A stretch of 64,000 nt of DNA from Maylandia zebra (Eukaryota; Chordata; Actinopteri; Cichliformes; Cichlidae): positions 21,756,033-21,820,032 of the forward strand of contig NC_135170.1 of assembly GCF_041146795.1 (NCBI RefSeq), in the 5' to 3' direction. Both the position numbers and the translations under genes were made by a program. Position 1 is the stretch's first letter. Every line of letters begins with the position of its first letter. Under the pieces are notes generated by a model. The model did no database searches. It saw nothing but the letters and a program-made list of their open reading frames with translations, and was not told the DNA's origin. Positions 1 to 10,757 of the stretch are shown here, piece after piece.

Positions 1-1155
1 GTATTGTTTTCATTGTTTTCAGACTGCATGGGTCAACATGCCAAACAAGCACACTCATTTATAGAATACCTCATTCAGCAGCCATTTCCATTGTACCACA
101 TATCACACACATACATTACAATATGAATTATTTTTAACATATAAGAGGTAAAAATGTTCAATTCTGTAAACTACTCACAACATCAGACCACCATCCTTTA
201 GTCCCTGTGTGCAGCAAATTCATTGACAGCGCTGATCAAAGTCCTGGCAGTTTTCTCCTCCTGCTATATTCTCTCCTTCCTCTTTTGAGCACTACTTTAT
301 TTTTTTCTACTTTTTTACTACTCTGTGTTATTTCTGATAATAAAAGATCATCAACTTTAGGACACACCTACAAAAAACCAAACAAATTAAGACAAGATCT
401 TAATGAATTTGACAGCACCGGCAACGTTTCTATATTTGCTTTTCTTTTGTCTACTCCCGTGGGCTTCCTGTAGTTGCAGGTCTTCTGAAACCAGACCCAG
501 TCCTTGAAACAGGCTTTAAAAACAATATGTCACTTTCAGCATGTGGGCGCAGTGACTGTGGATGATAGAGGAGGAAAGGTAAATCCTGGAGCTGCCTTTA
601 TTCCCCTGACCTCACCCTGACCTTGCAAAGGTTAAACCATAAAGCCACTGAGAAACCCGAGGAGCTGAAAGAAAGATCTCCAAAGCTCACTGGGTGAAAA
701 CGAGCACACAAAAGTCCCTGTTGTGGTCTTTGAAGAGGTCAGATAAGAAGAGGTGTGTGTGTGTCTTTGTTCAGAGTATCCTGATATACTGTATTGTTTT
801 AAGATGACATGACTAGTTGACATATAGATGATCTTTGCCATTAATCCTCTTTCTTCGGGGCAAGGTTACCTCAGAAGGCCATGACCTCTCAGGTTTAAGG
901 AGGGTTTATGTCAATGTGGTGGACAGATAGGTCTGGATTATGTGCAGAATGTACAACCTTTGGTGATGTAGTTTGCAATTTGCTTAAAGTTAAGGCTATG
1001 ATGAGAGCAGTATTTAAAAAATAAATAAATAAAGGAGGGGCTGAGATATCTTAATATTTATTCCAAAGTATTGGTTGAATATGAGTGATGTAATCCAACT
1101 GTTAAAAACCTGTCTTTACAAGGTGCAAAAACCACCCTTCTACAGCAGGCATTCT
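1..1155. other. Intergenic sequence, no gene seen
   Basis: AT-rich sequence with frequent stops in all frames. The short open frames at 207-473 (+) and 632-841 (-) have no splice context, no domain and no recognisable similarity. I see no gene, RNA or clear repeat here. Confidence 0.6.
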
Positions 1156-1161
1156 GTTGAA

Positions 1162-1832
1162 CGTACACATTACAGGAACACTTTTTAATCAGAGTATAGC
1201 ATCAAGCCAGCTAATCTTCTGGGATATTGATCTGGTTAGTTAAGAAGCAGAGGGGGTTGTTAATCAGTTTCAGCTGCTTTGGGGTTAATGAAATTAGCAA
1301 CAGGTGCACTAGAGGAGCAACAATGACACGACGCCCAAATCAAGAATGGTTTTACAGGTGGAGGCCACTGATATTTTCTCACTGCTCGTGCTTTCTGGCT
1401 GTTTCTTCACTAGTATTGCATTTGGAGGTTGTACAGATAGTCCAACTCTTCCACCATGCTGCATTGATTAAGTGCCATTGTCAGAAGGTTTGCTGTGTTT
1501 CCCGGCACAGTCTCGAGAGCGTGGAGCTAGGAAACATTGTGTTGCCTGTAACATCAGTTTTGTGGTTGGTCGGTGATGGTCTGGGAGGCTTATTCATGTC
1601 ATGATGCACAGACTGCAACAGGCATACTGCAACAGGCATTTGAAGGATGAAGTCCTTGGACCCGGTGTGCAGTGGGTCCTGGGTTCCTCGTGGTGCATAA
1701 TAACACCCGGTCTCATGCTGCAATAAAAGTTTGGCAAAACAGACTAGCCTGCCTCATCCAGCAAGGTTTTTTTTCCTACTAAGGTCCGATGTGTTTTCAG
1801 GGTGTTCCTTTAATGTTTTTGAGTATATTTTT
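1162..1832 (+). mobile_element. Internally deleted Tc1-like transposon relic
   Basis: The ends form imperfect inverted repeats. The left end near 1166-1190 contains 'acaggaacactttt', and the right end near 1797-1830 reads 'gggtgttcctttaatg' before 'tttttgag', which is its complement. The interior keeps recognisable blocks of a common fish Tc1-like element: 1320-1400 (start of the transposase region), 1430-1520 (the 'gtgccattgtcagaaggttt' block of the N-terminal helix-turn-helix region) and 1560-1735 (end of the catalytic domain). At about 1690 the frame reads VHNNTRSH where active Tc1 enzymes have a VHDNARPH-type motif, so the catalytic Asp codon is lost. At about 0.67 kb it is less than half the usual 1.6 kb length, and the middle of the catalytic domain is missing. 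It is a dead, non-autonomous copy. Assignment to Tc1/mariner is confident; the exact subfamily is not. Confidence 0.8.
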
Positions 1833-2940
1833 TGTTAGAAGCATTCAAGGCCAACTCCAAGGATTGGGTGTAGTTATACAGATAAACCAGAGGAGCAAAA
1901 CTGTAACAAAACGACACAATATAGATCAACTTCAACATTTCACCTTCTGTTTAGAAGTTATTGAATAAAACCTCATAGATATTTGTAAATATACACAATG
2001 TAAGAGTTCAGCCAAGGTTTTTTCCTCACCAGACACCCCGCCTAGCACACTTCACATCCTTTGTCCCTGTTTGATATTTTTCAGCCAGTTTAAAATAGGA
2101 AGTGAGGCTGGAAACAAAGTGTTCTTTAAAATTAGACTCTTCCCGCTAATTTTGGACACCTGCATCCTGCCATAGTTAATACATCCTGTGTGGTCATGGA
2201 CTCTCATTCTGACGCTCGTCACTGGAAACAGATGCAACACATGTTCTGTATGTCAGCCACCCTGCTGTCACTGTGAGGCTTATTGTGTGCAACCCAGCGG
2301 GGCCTTGACAAGGCAAAGCAATCTCTGAACAGCATGCAGGCACTGTAACATACTGTATATGCGATATAATGAGCAAACCAATAGGAATTATGACCGACAC
2401 AAGGAGGATTATAACTCAGAGTCAGAGCCAAAGTTAGTCTAACTGCCTGTCAGTAATGTTATATCAGAGCAAGATTGAGACTCACACTGATCCAGAGTTG
2501 CCTTGTCACCCTCTATGAATACTTAAGCAGGAATTTTCCACTGGGTGCTTTCATCTGAGCCTCACTGTAGATGTAACTGCACCTATTCTGTTACAGTCTT
2601 TGCTTAATTTATTCAGCAAGTTGTAGATCGAGACTGCATTTGAAAAAGAGCGACTATAAAGCCTGCACAACATAACGTCAAGACAAATTACTCAGACAAA
2701 GCACCCACTGTACAACATCAATCACAAACTCAAAGAGATTCAAGGACCTACATACATAACGCAAAAGAATTAACCTAAACTCTTATAATTAGGTGCTATG
2801 GTTATCACCTCAACTGAAAAAAAGATGATAAATAAGTAAATCAGCAACATATAAACCACAACAATTTGAGTTTATTACATATAACAAATATAATAAATAG
2901 ACCAAAATCAGGAAATTTAGTTTTTGGTTTGAATTTGTTT
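1833..2940. other. Intergenic sequence, no gene seen
   Basis: No exon with splice sites or recognisable protein similarity on either strand. The minus-strand open frames between 2052 and 2431 overlap one another in different frames and look like chance. Confidence 0.55.
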
Positions 2941-2949
2941 GAAATGTTG

Positions 2950-3330
2950 TGTCACATTTGACCTCTGACCTCTCCTTCAAGGTCAACAGTTGGATCTGAA
3001 GGGGAAAGTGACAATAATGCTATATAGAGCTATTTAAAACTATGTTTCTTACTGCTATTGTTTGTATTGTGAATATATGAGTATACAGGGAACGATATAT
3101 GGGGATTCTAAATATCACGTTACTTATGACCTCTGACCTCTTCTTCAAGGTCAAATTAGGTCAAACTTTCATAAAATGCATTTTATCTTTAAAATTTGTC
3201 AGGGATTCTAAATATTGTGTCATAGTGTGCATCCGTATCATGTGACATTTGACCTCTGACTTCACTTTTACATTTCATATCTGCCTTTCCTTCAAACTGA
3301 CCCCAAAATGTGTTATATCTTTAAAAAAGT
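2950..3330. repeat. Degenerate tandem repeat with nuclear-receptor-type sites
   Basis: Three diverged copies of one module are visible. Each carries 'tgacctctgacct' or a one-base variant (2959-2971, 3127-3139, 3250-3262). The first two are followed six bases later by 'tcaaggtca' (2977-2985, 3145-3153). A second shared block, 'ggattctaaatat', occurs before copies two and three (near 3101 and 3203). On the minus strand the first motif is AGGTCA-G-AGGTCA, a perfect DR1 nuclear-receptor element; TCAAGGTCA is an extended ERR/SF-1-type half site. The unit may be an old fish repeat that happens to contain these sites. Whether it is bound is inference. Confidence 0.65.
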
Positions 3331-5435
3331 ATTGTCAACAGAAACTACTACTTAGGACTTACTAATATTATATAAAAAGCTCAAGTTATTCATGTATTCA
3401 TGTTCTTATTTATCTACTTATCATACAAATCAATTCCTATTATCTGTTACCCTTTCAGCTGCAACGCCCTAACGCAATCAGCTATCATCTAATGATAATC
3501 TTAGTGCACACAACAGGAGGTGCCTCCCTACGCTCCTTATAGCCTTCCTGTTGCTCCCAAAGACTCTCAGCAGTTCCCAGATTATCTTACAGTACTCTAA
3601 TGAAACTATGTTTAATTTTAGAGTGACAGACAGGTTTATCCCTTGGACTTTTTAGCCTACCACAATTAACGAATTCCTTGGGATCTCCGGTTTTGGCTTG
3701 GCAACAAGTTGCCAGAAGATTAGTCACGTACATAATTAGTCCCTGTGAGAATAAATCTAAATAGCTGCCGTTTGTGTTGAATAAATAAAAGACTTCTAGC
3801 GTGTTAACTACTTAATTTCGGAGTTGATGATAAGTTGATTTCATTCCACATATTTCTGAGGCTGACACGACAGAGGTATCAGTCTTCTCAGCACTCTCTT
3901 TTGTGTTTATGAACTCTGCGGCTCAAAATGGTGGCCTAATTACCCATCCCAGCTCCACACTCAGGAATTACATGGTAATAAACCTCTTAATTGGACTATT
4001 ACTCTAACCAGATAAGGTATTCACATCGGGATGTTCTTTAAAATCCATTTCTTGTGATTAACTAGGTGTGATTATATAACGATTTCCCTGCCTATTCGCA
4101 GTTGTCCATAAAAACGATGAGAATAAAGATGAAATTGATGTTGTCTGCGGATACCGGAGTGAGAGGACCGTTAATCTTCTCAGTCCTTCTGTTTTGAGCT
4201 GTGACCCCCTTCCTCTTCCTCCACCCCCTCTTCCCATGCTGTCACTCTCCCAGCCTGCACCTGTCAGATTAGTCTCATATCCTCAGCTGCTACTCCATGT
4301 GATACGCCTCCTTACTGCCCAGAGCCTGCATGTCATTTTACTTTGCATGTATTTATGAGTCGGAGTGCATGTGAAAGGAAAAGCGGGGAAAAGGGGGAGA
4401 GAGACCAGATAGAGGCCAGTCCCATGGAAAATGTATAAAATGTGAGTGTTGCTGGTTGTTGCTTCCCAGTTTCTTCCTCGTGGTGCAGCAGGATTTGGCT
4501 TAGTACCATTAACATGCAGAAGCCAAAATTTAGATGAACACCGCCCCCCAAATTGCTGGATTACCTGCAATCTAATAAAACTAAACCTTTCTCTGTGAAC
4601 GGATATTTTGCACCAGCTCCACACTGCAAGCATTACCGTCACCTGGTCAGACGTGTTAGGCTGCTTTTGGGGGTAGAATGTTTGTAAAATGGAAATCCTT
4701 CCCCATGACTCGCATCTTGCAACACTAATAAAACAGGGAATCCAAGACGAGGATGAGATGGTAGGAGCCAGTGGGGGTGTTCCACCAGTCCAAGCCTCCC
4801 TGGAAGATGGACTGGAGCAGCTGAGACAACAAGCATGTGATGTGAGCGAGAAATAATAATCACCACAATTTGTTACCGTCAAGATCCCCAAGATAACAAA
4901 AGGAATCCCGGAAAGTGGATCGTGTAACTGTAAAAATAAGAGTCACAAAAAAACGGTCCACGAGAACAGAAGTCGGAGAGATTTAAAAGTAGTTATTATA
5001 TAGGGCTTTTCTACTCTACAAGGAGCACTCGGAGCACTTCGTAAAGCATGCCTCATTTTTACATTTCAATCTGCTTTGATGAATAAATTGAAGAGCAACT
5101 TAGGGTTCAAATATCTTTCCCTAGGATACTTTATGGCATGCAATCCCCCAACCTCCCAATTGGTAGATAACCCGGGATACCTAACGAGCTATAGCCATCA
5201 ACCTAAATGCCATTTCATTCGTCATCCACGTTATTAAGCGTGTTTATTACTACTATTTATTACCTCTATTGGAATAGAGGACATTAGCTTGAGAACTTTA
5301 TTCTGAAAGGCACAGTCGGAAACGCATTGGATAAGTTGACGTTGCATTGGTGTGTTTTCTGTGAGCTCGGAACAGTGCCGCACCAGCTGGATGTGACAGA
5401 GTTGCATGTAGAGGGTCCAATCTGTGCTCACAGGC
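3331..5435. other. Intergenic sequence upstream of gprc5b
   Basis: No coding exon is supported. The stretch 3720-4160 is rich in homeodomain-like TAATTA/AATTA cores and has little simple repeat, so it could be a conserved non-coding element; this is inference without an alignment. The minus-strand open frame at 4283-4891 (202 codons) has no recognisable domain, overlaps two other frames and lacks splice or promoter context, so I do not call it a gene. Confidence 0.45.
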
Positions 5436-5439
5436 TGAA

Positions 5440-6215
5440 ACAGTGACAGAGATCTTAGGTGGAGTGGAGTGTGCGCGTGCACGCGCTCGAGTCTCGTCGT
5501 GCAGCGAGCTAATAAAGCGTGCACGTGTCAGTGATCAATTAATCTGTCACGGTTACAGTGAACGAGGACAGAGACGGCGGGGACTGTGGCGGCTGTGGAG
5601 AGCTGTCACTTTCTCTGTGCGCGTAGAAGGATTATCATTACGCACGTTATGCGGAGCGCAGCTTCGGTGATGCGCTGAGTCGGGAGAGGTGCAGCGGGGA
5701 GCAGCGAGAGTCAGCCCGGACATTCAGCGGCATAATCAGCGCAGTAACTGGAAGAGGGGGATCCGTGTTGTTATGGGCATCGCAGGATTCCGACCGGCCG
5801 TCTGTTTTATTTATTCCGGTGAACACTCCGACGTTGGTGCCGAATCAAAGTCAAATATGCGCACTGCTGAACAAAGGATTTAAAGGGAAAACGATAAAGA
5901 ATCTCTTAAATATTTCAACCCTTAAACCCGGTTTGTCTCATCCTCTCTCTTGTTTTTGGACTTCCATTCATGCACATTCTGCCGCTGAGGAAAACAGACA
6001 CGGGCTGAATAACCGGGTACCTCTGGTGTGGAACCAGGAGCAGGAGGAATCCTCTGGTCTTATCTCATAAGGGTCCATGTGGATGGAGAGAGAATACGCA
6101 AACCCAGCGAGCGGAGCTCATTACGAAATGTGACATTTTTATTGTGTTTCCCATCAAACCTGACAACTGTGCACCCGTCTTCATCCTCGAACATCTTTAA
6201 TTTACGTCGTTCAAG
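5440..6215 (+). promoter_or_regulatory. gprc5b: CpG-rich promoter and noncoding exon 1 of gprc5b
   Basis: Local base composition changes sharply: CG dinucleotides are dense from about 5465 to 5830, in contrast to the AT-rich flanks, as expected for a vertebrate promoter island. There is no TATA box at a fixed point, so the transcription start is uncertain. A strong donor follows AAG at 6215 (AAG|gtacgtg). Splicing from there to the acceptor at 14427 would place G at -3 and G at +4 around the gprc5b start codon, a good Kozak context. A noncoding first exon followed by a long intron matches mammalian GPRC5B. Several ATGs with open frames lie in this leader (5443, 5689, 5765, 6028). Confidence 0.55.
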
Positions 6216-7547
6216 GTACGTGCTGCTCACCATGTCGCCTACAGATACTGATTTTTTAAGGGGAAAGGGGGGGCAGGGGGAGTTATCCTTGTGGAAATGT
6301 GTACGCACGACATTTACTGAGGGCTGTTTGGCTGAATACCCTACAGGGAATCACTGTTTATTTGAATGCACCTGCGTCTGTACTGTATTAAGGCCGATTT
6401 TTTTTAAAGGGGGGTTTATCAGCTGAGAAGGAAGTTGCATCACTGACAGCCGTAGAAAAAAAGGCGATGCACCAAATGCAGGTGTGGGGAGCAGAGGGCA
6501 AACATGGGTTGAGCATTTTTGCAGAAATGTATATTCATGCACGATGCTCAGCTCATACTGTCTCGAGCTTAAGGCAAATTAGGTAAAAACTAAAGAAAAT
6601 GACTGAAGCAGTTCGACTGGTGAGACATTTGAGGTTTTTTTCTCACGAGGATAGAAACGCTGCTCTCTTTTAGTGGCAGCGACTCCATTTTCATCCCACA
6701 ACACACTGGGATATTTTGGGAGTGTCAATCACTCCGCCGTGCTTTAGTTCGGAGGTTAGATGTCATTCTTTTATTTTTGGAATCACACACACATTCCCCC
6801 CACCCCCCAGGATAACAATGGCCTTACTTCTGGTCCCTCAAACAAACACACTCTTCTGGAAGCCCCCAGGGATCCTCCCATGTGGTCGTATTGTTAAGAG
6901 AGAGGGGGATGCTGAAAAAAGGAAAAGAAGAAAAGGGCATTCTCTGAATTTGTGTTTGCATTAAGCTGCTTCTTTGGCCAGCTAAAACACAGGGGTGTCC
7001 CTTTTAGTAGACTTGAACCTCTCATGCTGGCCTTGCAGACAGGACACAGTGCCCTGGATGTCTAACTTGACAAGAAATCACACTTAAATGACCTCTTGAG
7101 CCCAATTAGAAAAAGGATCTTTGCATGGAAACTGATGCCAGTTTATGGATTACCCTCCTTATTGATCAGTAGATAGATGATACGCGAGCTCTGAGCGCAG
7201 GATTGTGTACCGAGTAAGCTCACTGGCCTGTTTTGGAGTGCTTTGTTTTCTATCATTAATCAATATTCAGCAGGCTGAAGCTGTTTATTGTCAGACTGTG
7301 AATTCATGAGTTACTTAGCATCCTCTTGGGGAAAAATAAAGCTACAGTTTGTCCTCTGGGAGGACGCCATATGTGCCGTGTTCAGATGATTGTAAACGTG
7401 TATGTGTGTTTGTGTGTGTAGCTTCATGTACACATGAAGCAGCTGACTGTATAAAATGGGGTATTTTTGTCACTTACATGGGAACTCCTTGCTTCTCCTT
7501 TTATATGTGTATTTGTGATCATGCACCTCCCACCCTTTCCAACATAC

Positions 7548-7574
7548 ACACACACACACACACCCACACACGCT
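7548..7574. repeat. (CA)n microsatellite
   Basis: A CA-dinucleotide run, interrupted once, in gprc5b intron 1. The open frames crossing it (VCVCVC or THTHTH translations) are artefacts of the repeat. Confidence 0.9.
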
Positions 7575-7939
7575 CCAGGCAAGAGCCTCGCTCCAATTCT
7601 TCCTCCGCATATCCGGCTGTTCCTTCTTCCTCTTGCCTCTCTGATCACTATCACGCTCTCTAACCAAATCTGATCTCCCTGGGCCCCTGTGACCACCCCC
7701 ACCCTCCAACCCCAGCCTCCTTCATCTCCACCCCGGGTCCCATCAAGTTATCTATAATGGATGCAGCTCATTCGTGTCACACGGAAGCAGAACACGTGAC
7801 ACCAGATGTCCGTGGCTCTAGTTTCAGGGTACACTTTGGGGTTTGGCATGCCTTCACATCTGACCCGTCACCTCACGCTTGTTGTTATTGTCGGAGGGAG
7901 AGAGACAAGATAGTCAAGGGAGGGGAGTAAGGGTTGAGA

Positions 7940-8032
7940 ATAAACACTGGCGCTCTTAATTGCCAAGTCAATTAGCATATGGTCTCGCTGCGAGTCCAGT
8001 CACATGGTAATGAGGCCTAATTAGGGTGGCCA
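7940..8032. other. Candidate conserved non-coding element
   Basis: A short low-repeat block dense in homeodomain-type cores: 'cttaattgcc', 'caattagcatatgg' and 'gtaatgaggcctaattag'. This composition is typical of vertebrate developmental enhancers in introns of neural genes. Conservation cannot be tested here, so the call is weak. Confidence 0.3.
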
Positions 8033-9589
8033 GGGATGTCTGAAGAGTCTTGGGAGAATACTTACACTGTCAGATTCTTCAGTATGGCACCCAAGAGCTT
8101 GGTGTGGCAAATGTATCACGTCTTTTCAGGCTCTTCTTTCAGGTTTTTTTTTTATTCCTAAACCTGTTTATATATGTTGTCTTTGAGGGTTTTTTTTCCC
8201 TTAACTTTGCCTTTCCAACTTCTTCCCACTGTTTTAGCACCCACATGTACATCACAGTGCAATAACACATCACTTCCCTCATTTTTCTCTTTAAATTTCC
8301 ATTGTTTTGTCTGTTGCTACCAGCTGGATTATGATCGAGCTCACAAATGTCACAAGACTGTTGACAAACGCAGTCAGATCAGATGATGGAATTCACTTTT
8401 GGCTATTTTATGTGAAGTAGGAGGTTGGATGCTTTCCAGCAAATCCATTCCCTCGCATTTGTTTATGATAAACCTTCATCAAAAAAATGGCGTCATGAAT
8501 GGGTAACAGTTGACCGGCTACGACAAAAATCTTGTCGGAATACTGAAGAAAGCGTGCTGTACTTGCAGGATCAAAGCTGCTGTAGATGTCTCCAATCCAT
8601 GCACAGGAAACTCTAGGATGTCTGTTGCTGTGTCGCTGGGATCTCAGGTCTGTTTATTTCAGCAGCCTTGCAGGAAGTACAAAACTTGGAAGTATAGAAA
8701 TATATATTCGTGCATGAGACTCAGCATATAAATTGGCCACATATTGGCGGTTTTCATCATTGAATGTCTGTGACTCCGGTTAAATGCACTGGTAGAGAGG
8801 TTGTCTCTGGTCATCTTGTCAAAGTGTTCTCAAGAGAGAAAGAAGACTCGTCGCTATAGGAAATAAAACCAAGTCCAGCCAAGCCAAGTTTAATTTAAAA
8901 CCCTCTCAGATCCTCTAAAACTGGTTGATGAAAACTGGAAGGAAGAAGATGTTCGAGCCAGCCCTCTCACTCAGAACGTCTTCATCTGTAGACCATGTAC
9001 AGTCTTAATATACTTTTACACTACAGCACTAGGTCCTTAGAAAGAATAGAATAAAACTAACTCTTATATTAACTGGTTATAATGTACTTCATTTAATAAC
9101 TGAAAAAGTTACAGGAATAAACACCTGTTATTCAAATGGTCAGTATTTAAGTAATTTATAGATTTTTGTCAATGCACTATCCTGACTTTATTTGTTTTTT
9201 TGTTTTTTTTTGCTTGTCAGCTAGTTATTATGTAGCAAAGATTTTTATATAAACAACATTATCATTATTTTTAAAAAAGGCCCTGAAAGGATCTAATTGC
9301 AACCTTCATAATATTCTATAAGGATGAATCAGTGGAGAGGGACAAACACGAGTTGCTCTTTCAGACCAGGCTTTCATTCCTGAAGCCACTGCAGGCCTGG
9401 GTTCATATTATATATATAACCCCAGCTAATAATGTAAACGTATGCAGTGTTATAAGAAAAGGTGGATAATGCTGGCGGTGTCACCAGCAAGCAGATGGCA
9501 GGACAAGACGTGCAGTTGACCCGCTCACCTCAACAGCTGGATCCATGCGTTTCCAGATGTATACCTATGCATTTAAGCCCTCGTACAGA

Positions 9590-9775
9590 CACAGATTCAT
9601 CCCCATTCAGATTCAAATTCTCGGCATAAGACTCAAAAAATGACAATTACTGCGGGTTGTCAAATCGTAATAATCCTCCCAATTATCACAAGGGTAATTA
9701 GAAAGCATCTGCTCGTGAGCTACGTCTGATAATTGTTGGAGCTTGTAATTGTACAGGACAGCTTGTTTCTACCCC
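9590..9775. other. Candidate conserved non-coding element
   Basis: Contains repeated homeobox-type cores ('aataatcctcccaattatc', 'gggtaattagaaag', 'ctgataattg', 'cttgtaattg') in about 130 bases with no simple repeat. It lies in the first intron of gprc5b. Enhancer function is inference. Confidence 0.3.
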
Positions 9776-9967
9776 CCACCCCCCCAACCCCTATCCCCCT
9801 CCCACCCCCATCCCTGCCTATCCAGCCTGGGGCAGATCTGAATGACTGCAGTGCTGCACATTTGCACTCTCATGCTTGTATTCCTGTTGCGTTTTAACAG
9901 CAGCGCTGTAAGGAATTGCATGCTGCATTCTTTCCACAATCAGTGTTGTGTCACAATGTGTTGCCTT

Positions 9968-9970
<3 letters not shown>

Positions 9971-10032
<62 letters not shown>
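9971..10032. repeat. (AC)n microsatellite, 62 bp
   Basis: A perfect AC-dinucleotide run in gprc5b intron 1. It accounts for the apparent open frames on both strands at 9818-10323. Confidence 0.97.
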
Positions 10033-10034
<2 letters not shown>

Positions 10035-10443
10035 ATAGTAAATGCCACCAAGCTGGATGTTGCGTGAACATAATGCCAGTATGTTTATGCGAAAGCAACA
10101 CATGTAACACTGCTAGATGGGAAATGAAGGGGACTAAGATGGACCTCTGGTTGCCAGCAGGCTTCTTGGCACTGAGGAAGATGAAGCCTGAGAAACAGCA
10201 GCCATGCAGCAGAACTGGCAGGAGCTGGATCCTTCCCTCAGTTACATAAGATACACAGTGAAAATAAAAGGAAAGGAAAGCAGGGGGGATGAGGAGGTGG
10301 AGTAGGAAGGCGCGAGGGGGCACAAGCAGAAAAGGGGAAATGATGCCAAAATGGAAGCAAGACGGTGCATTAGGGATTAGACACTGGGTAGCAAAAGAGG
10401 GGGACTAGTCGAGGTGTACGAGGCGCATCTTTCACAGCACGTC

Positions 10444-10518
10444 TTTTTTTTTTTTTTTTTTTTTTTTTTTACTATTTAATTTGTAAAAATGTGTATACAC
10501 ACACACACACACACACAC
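10444..10518. repeat. Poly-T tract and short (AC)n run
   Basis: Twenty-seven consecutive T at 10444-10470, followed by an AC run at about 10497-10518. Low-complexity sequence within gprc5b intron 1. Confidence 0.9.
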
Positions 10519-10589
10519 GTAGGAAAATATTTAGTATACACATCCAGAAATGCATACACTATTATATATTGTACATATATTTATTAGTT

Positions 10590-10757
10590 TCAGGTTGGCC
10601 ATTCTTGTATTTTGCTCGTTTGTGTTGTTGTCTTTGCACATCTCTGTTGCTTGTGGGGCTCGCACACAAGAATTTCACTCGCATGTGCTGTGCCAGTGTG
10701 CCTGCACATGTGATGTGACAATAAAAGTGATTTGATTTGATTTGATTTTGATTTGAC
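10590..10757 (+). mobile_element. 3' tail of a non-LTR retroposon
   Basis: The segment ends with 'gaatttcactcgcatgtgct', then 'gtgacaataaaagtgatttg', then a GATTT-type tail repeated several times (10727-10757). A '...tgtgacaataaa' 3' end followed by a short tandem A/T-rich tail is characteristic of truncated fish LINE or SINE copies. Only the 3' end is present; no reverse-transcriptase coding survives. The family is not certain. Confidence 0.55.

Noticed and set aside
1227..1604. 125-codon plus-strand open frame
   Set aside because: It falls within the deleted Tc1 element, out of the transposase frame for most of its length.
4283..4891. 202-codon minus-strand open frame
   Set aside because: No recognisable domain, no Kozak or splice context, and two other minus-strand frames overlap it. 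It is the length expected by chance in a window this size.
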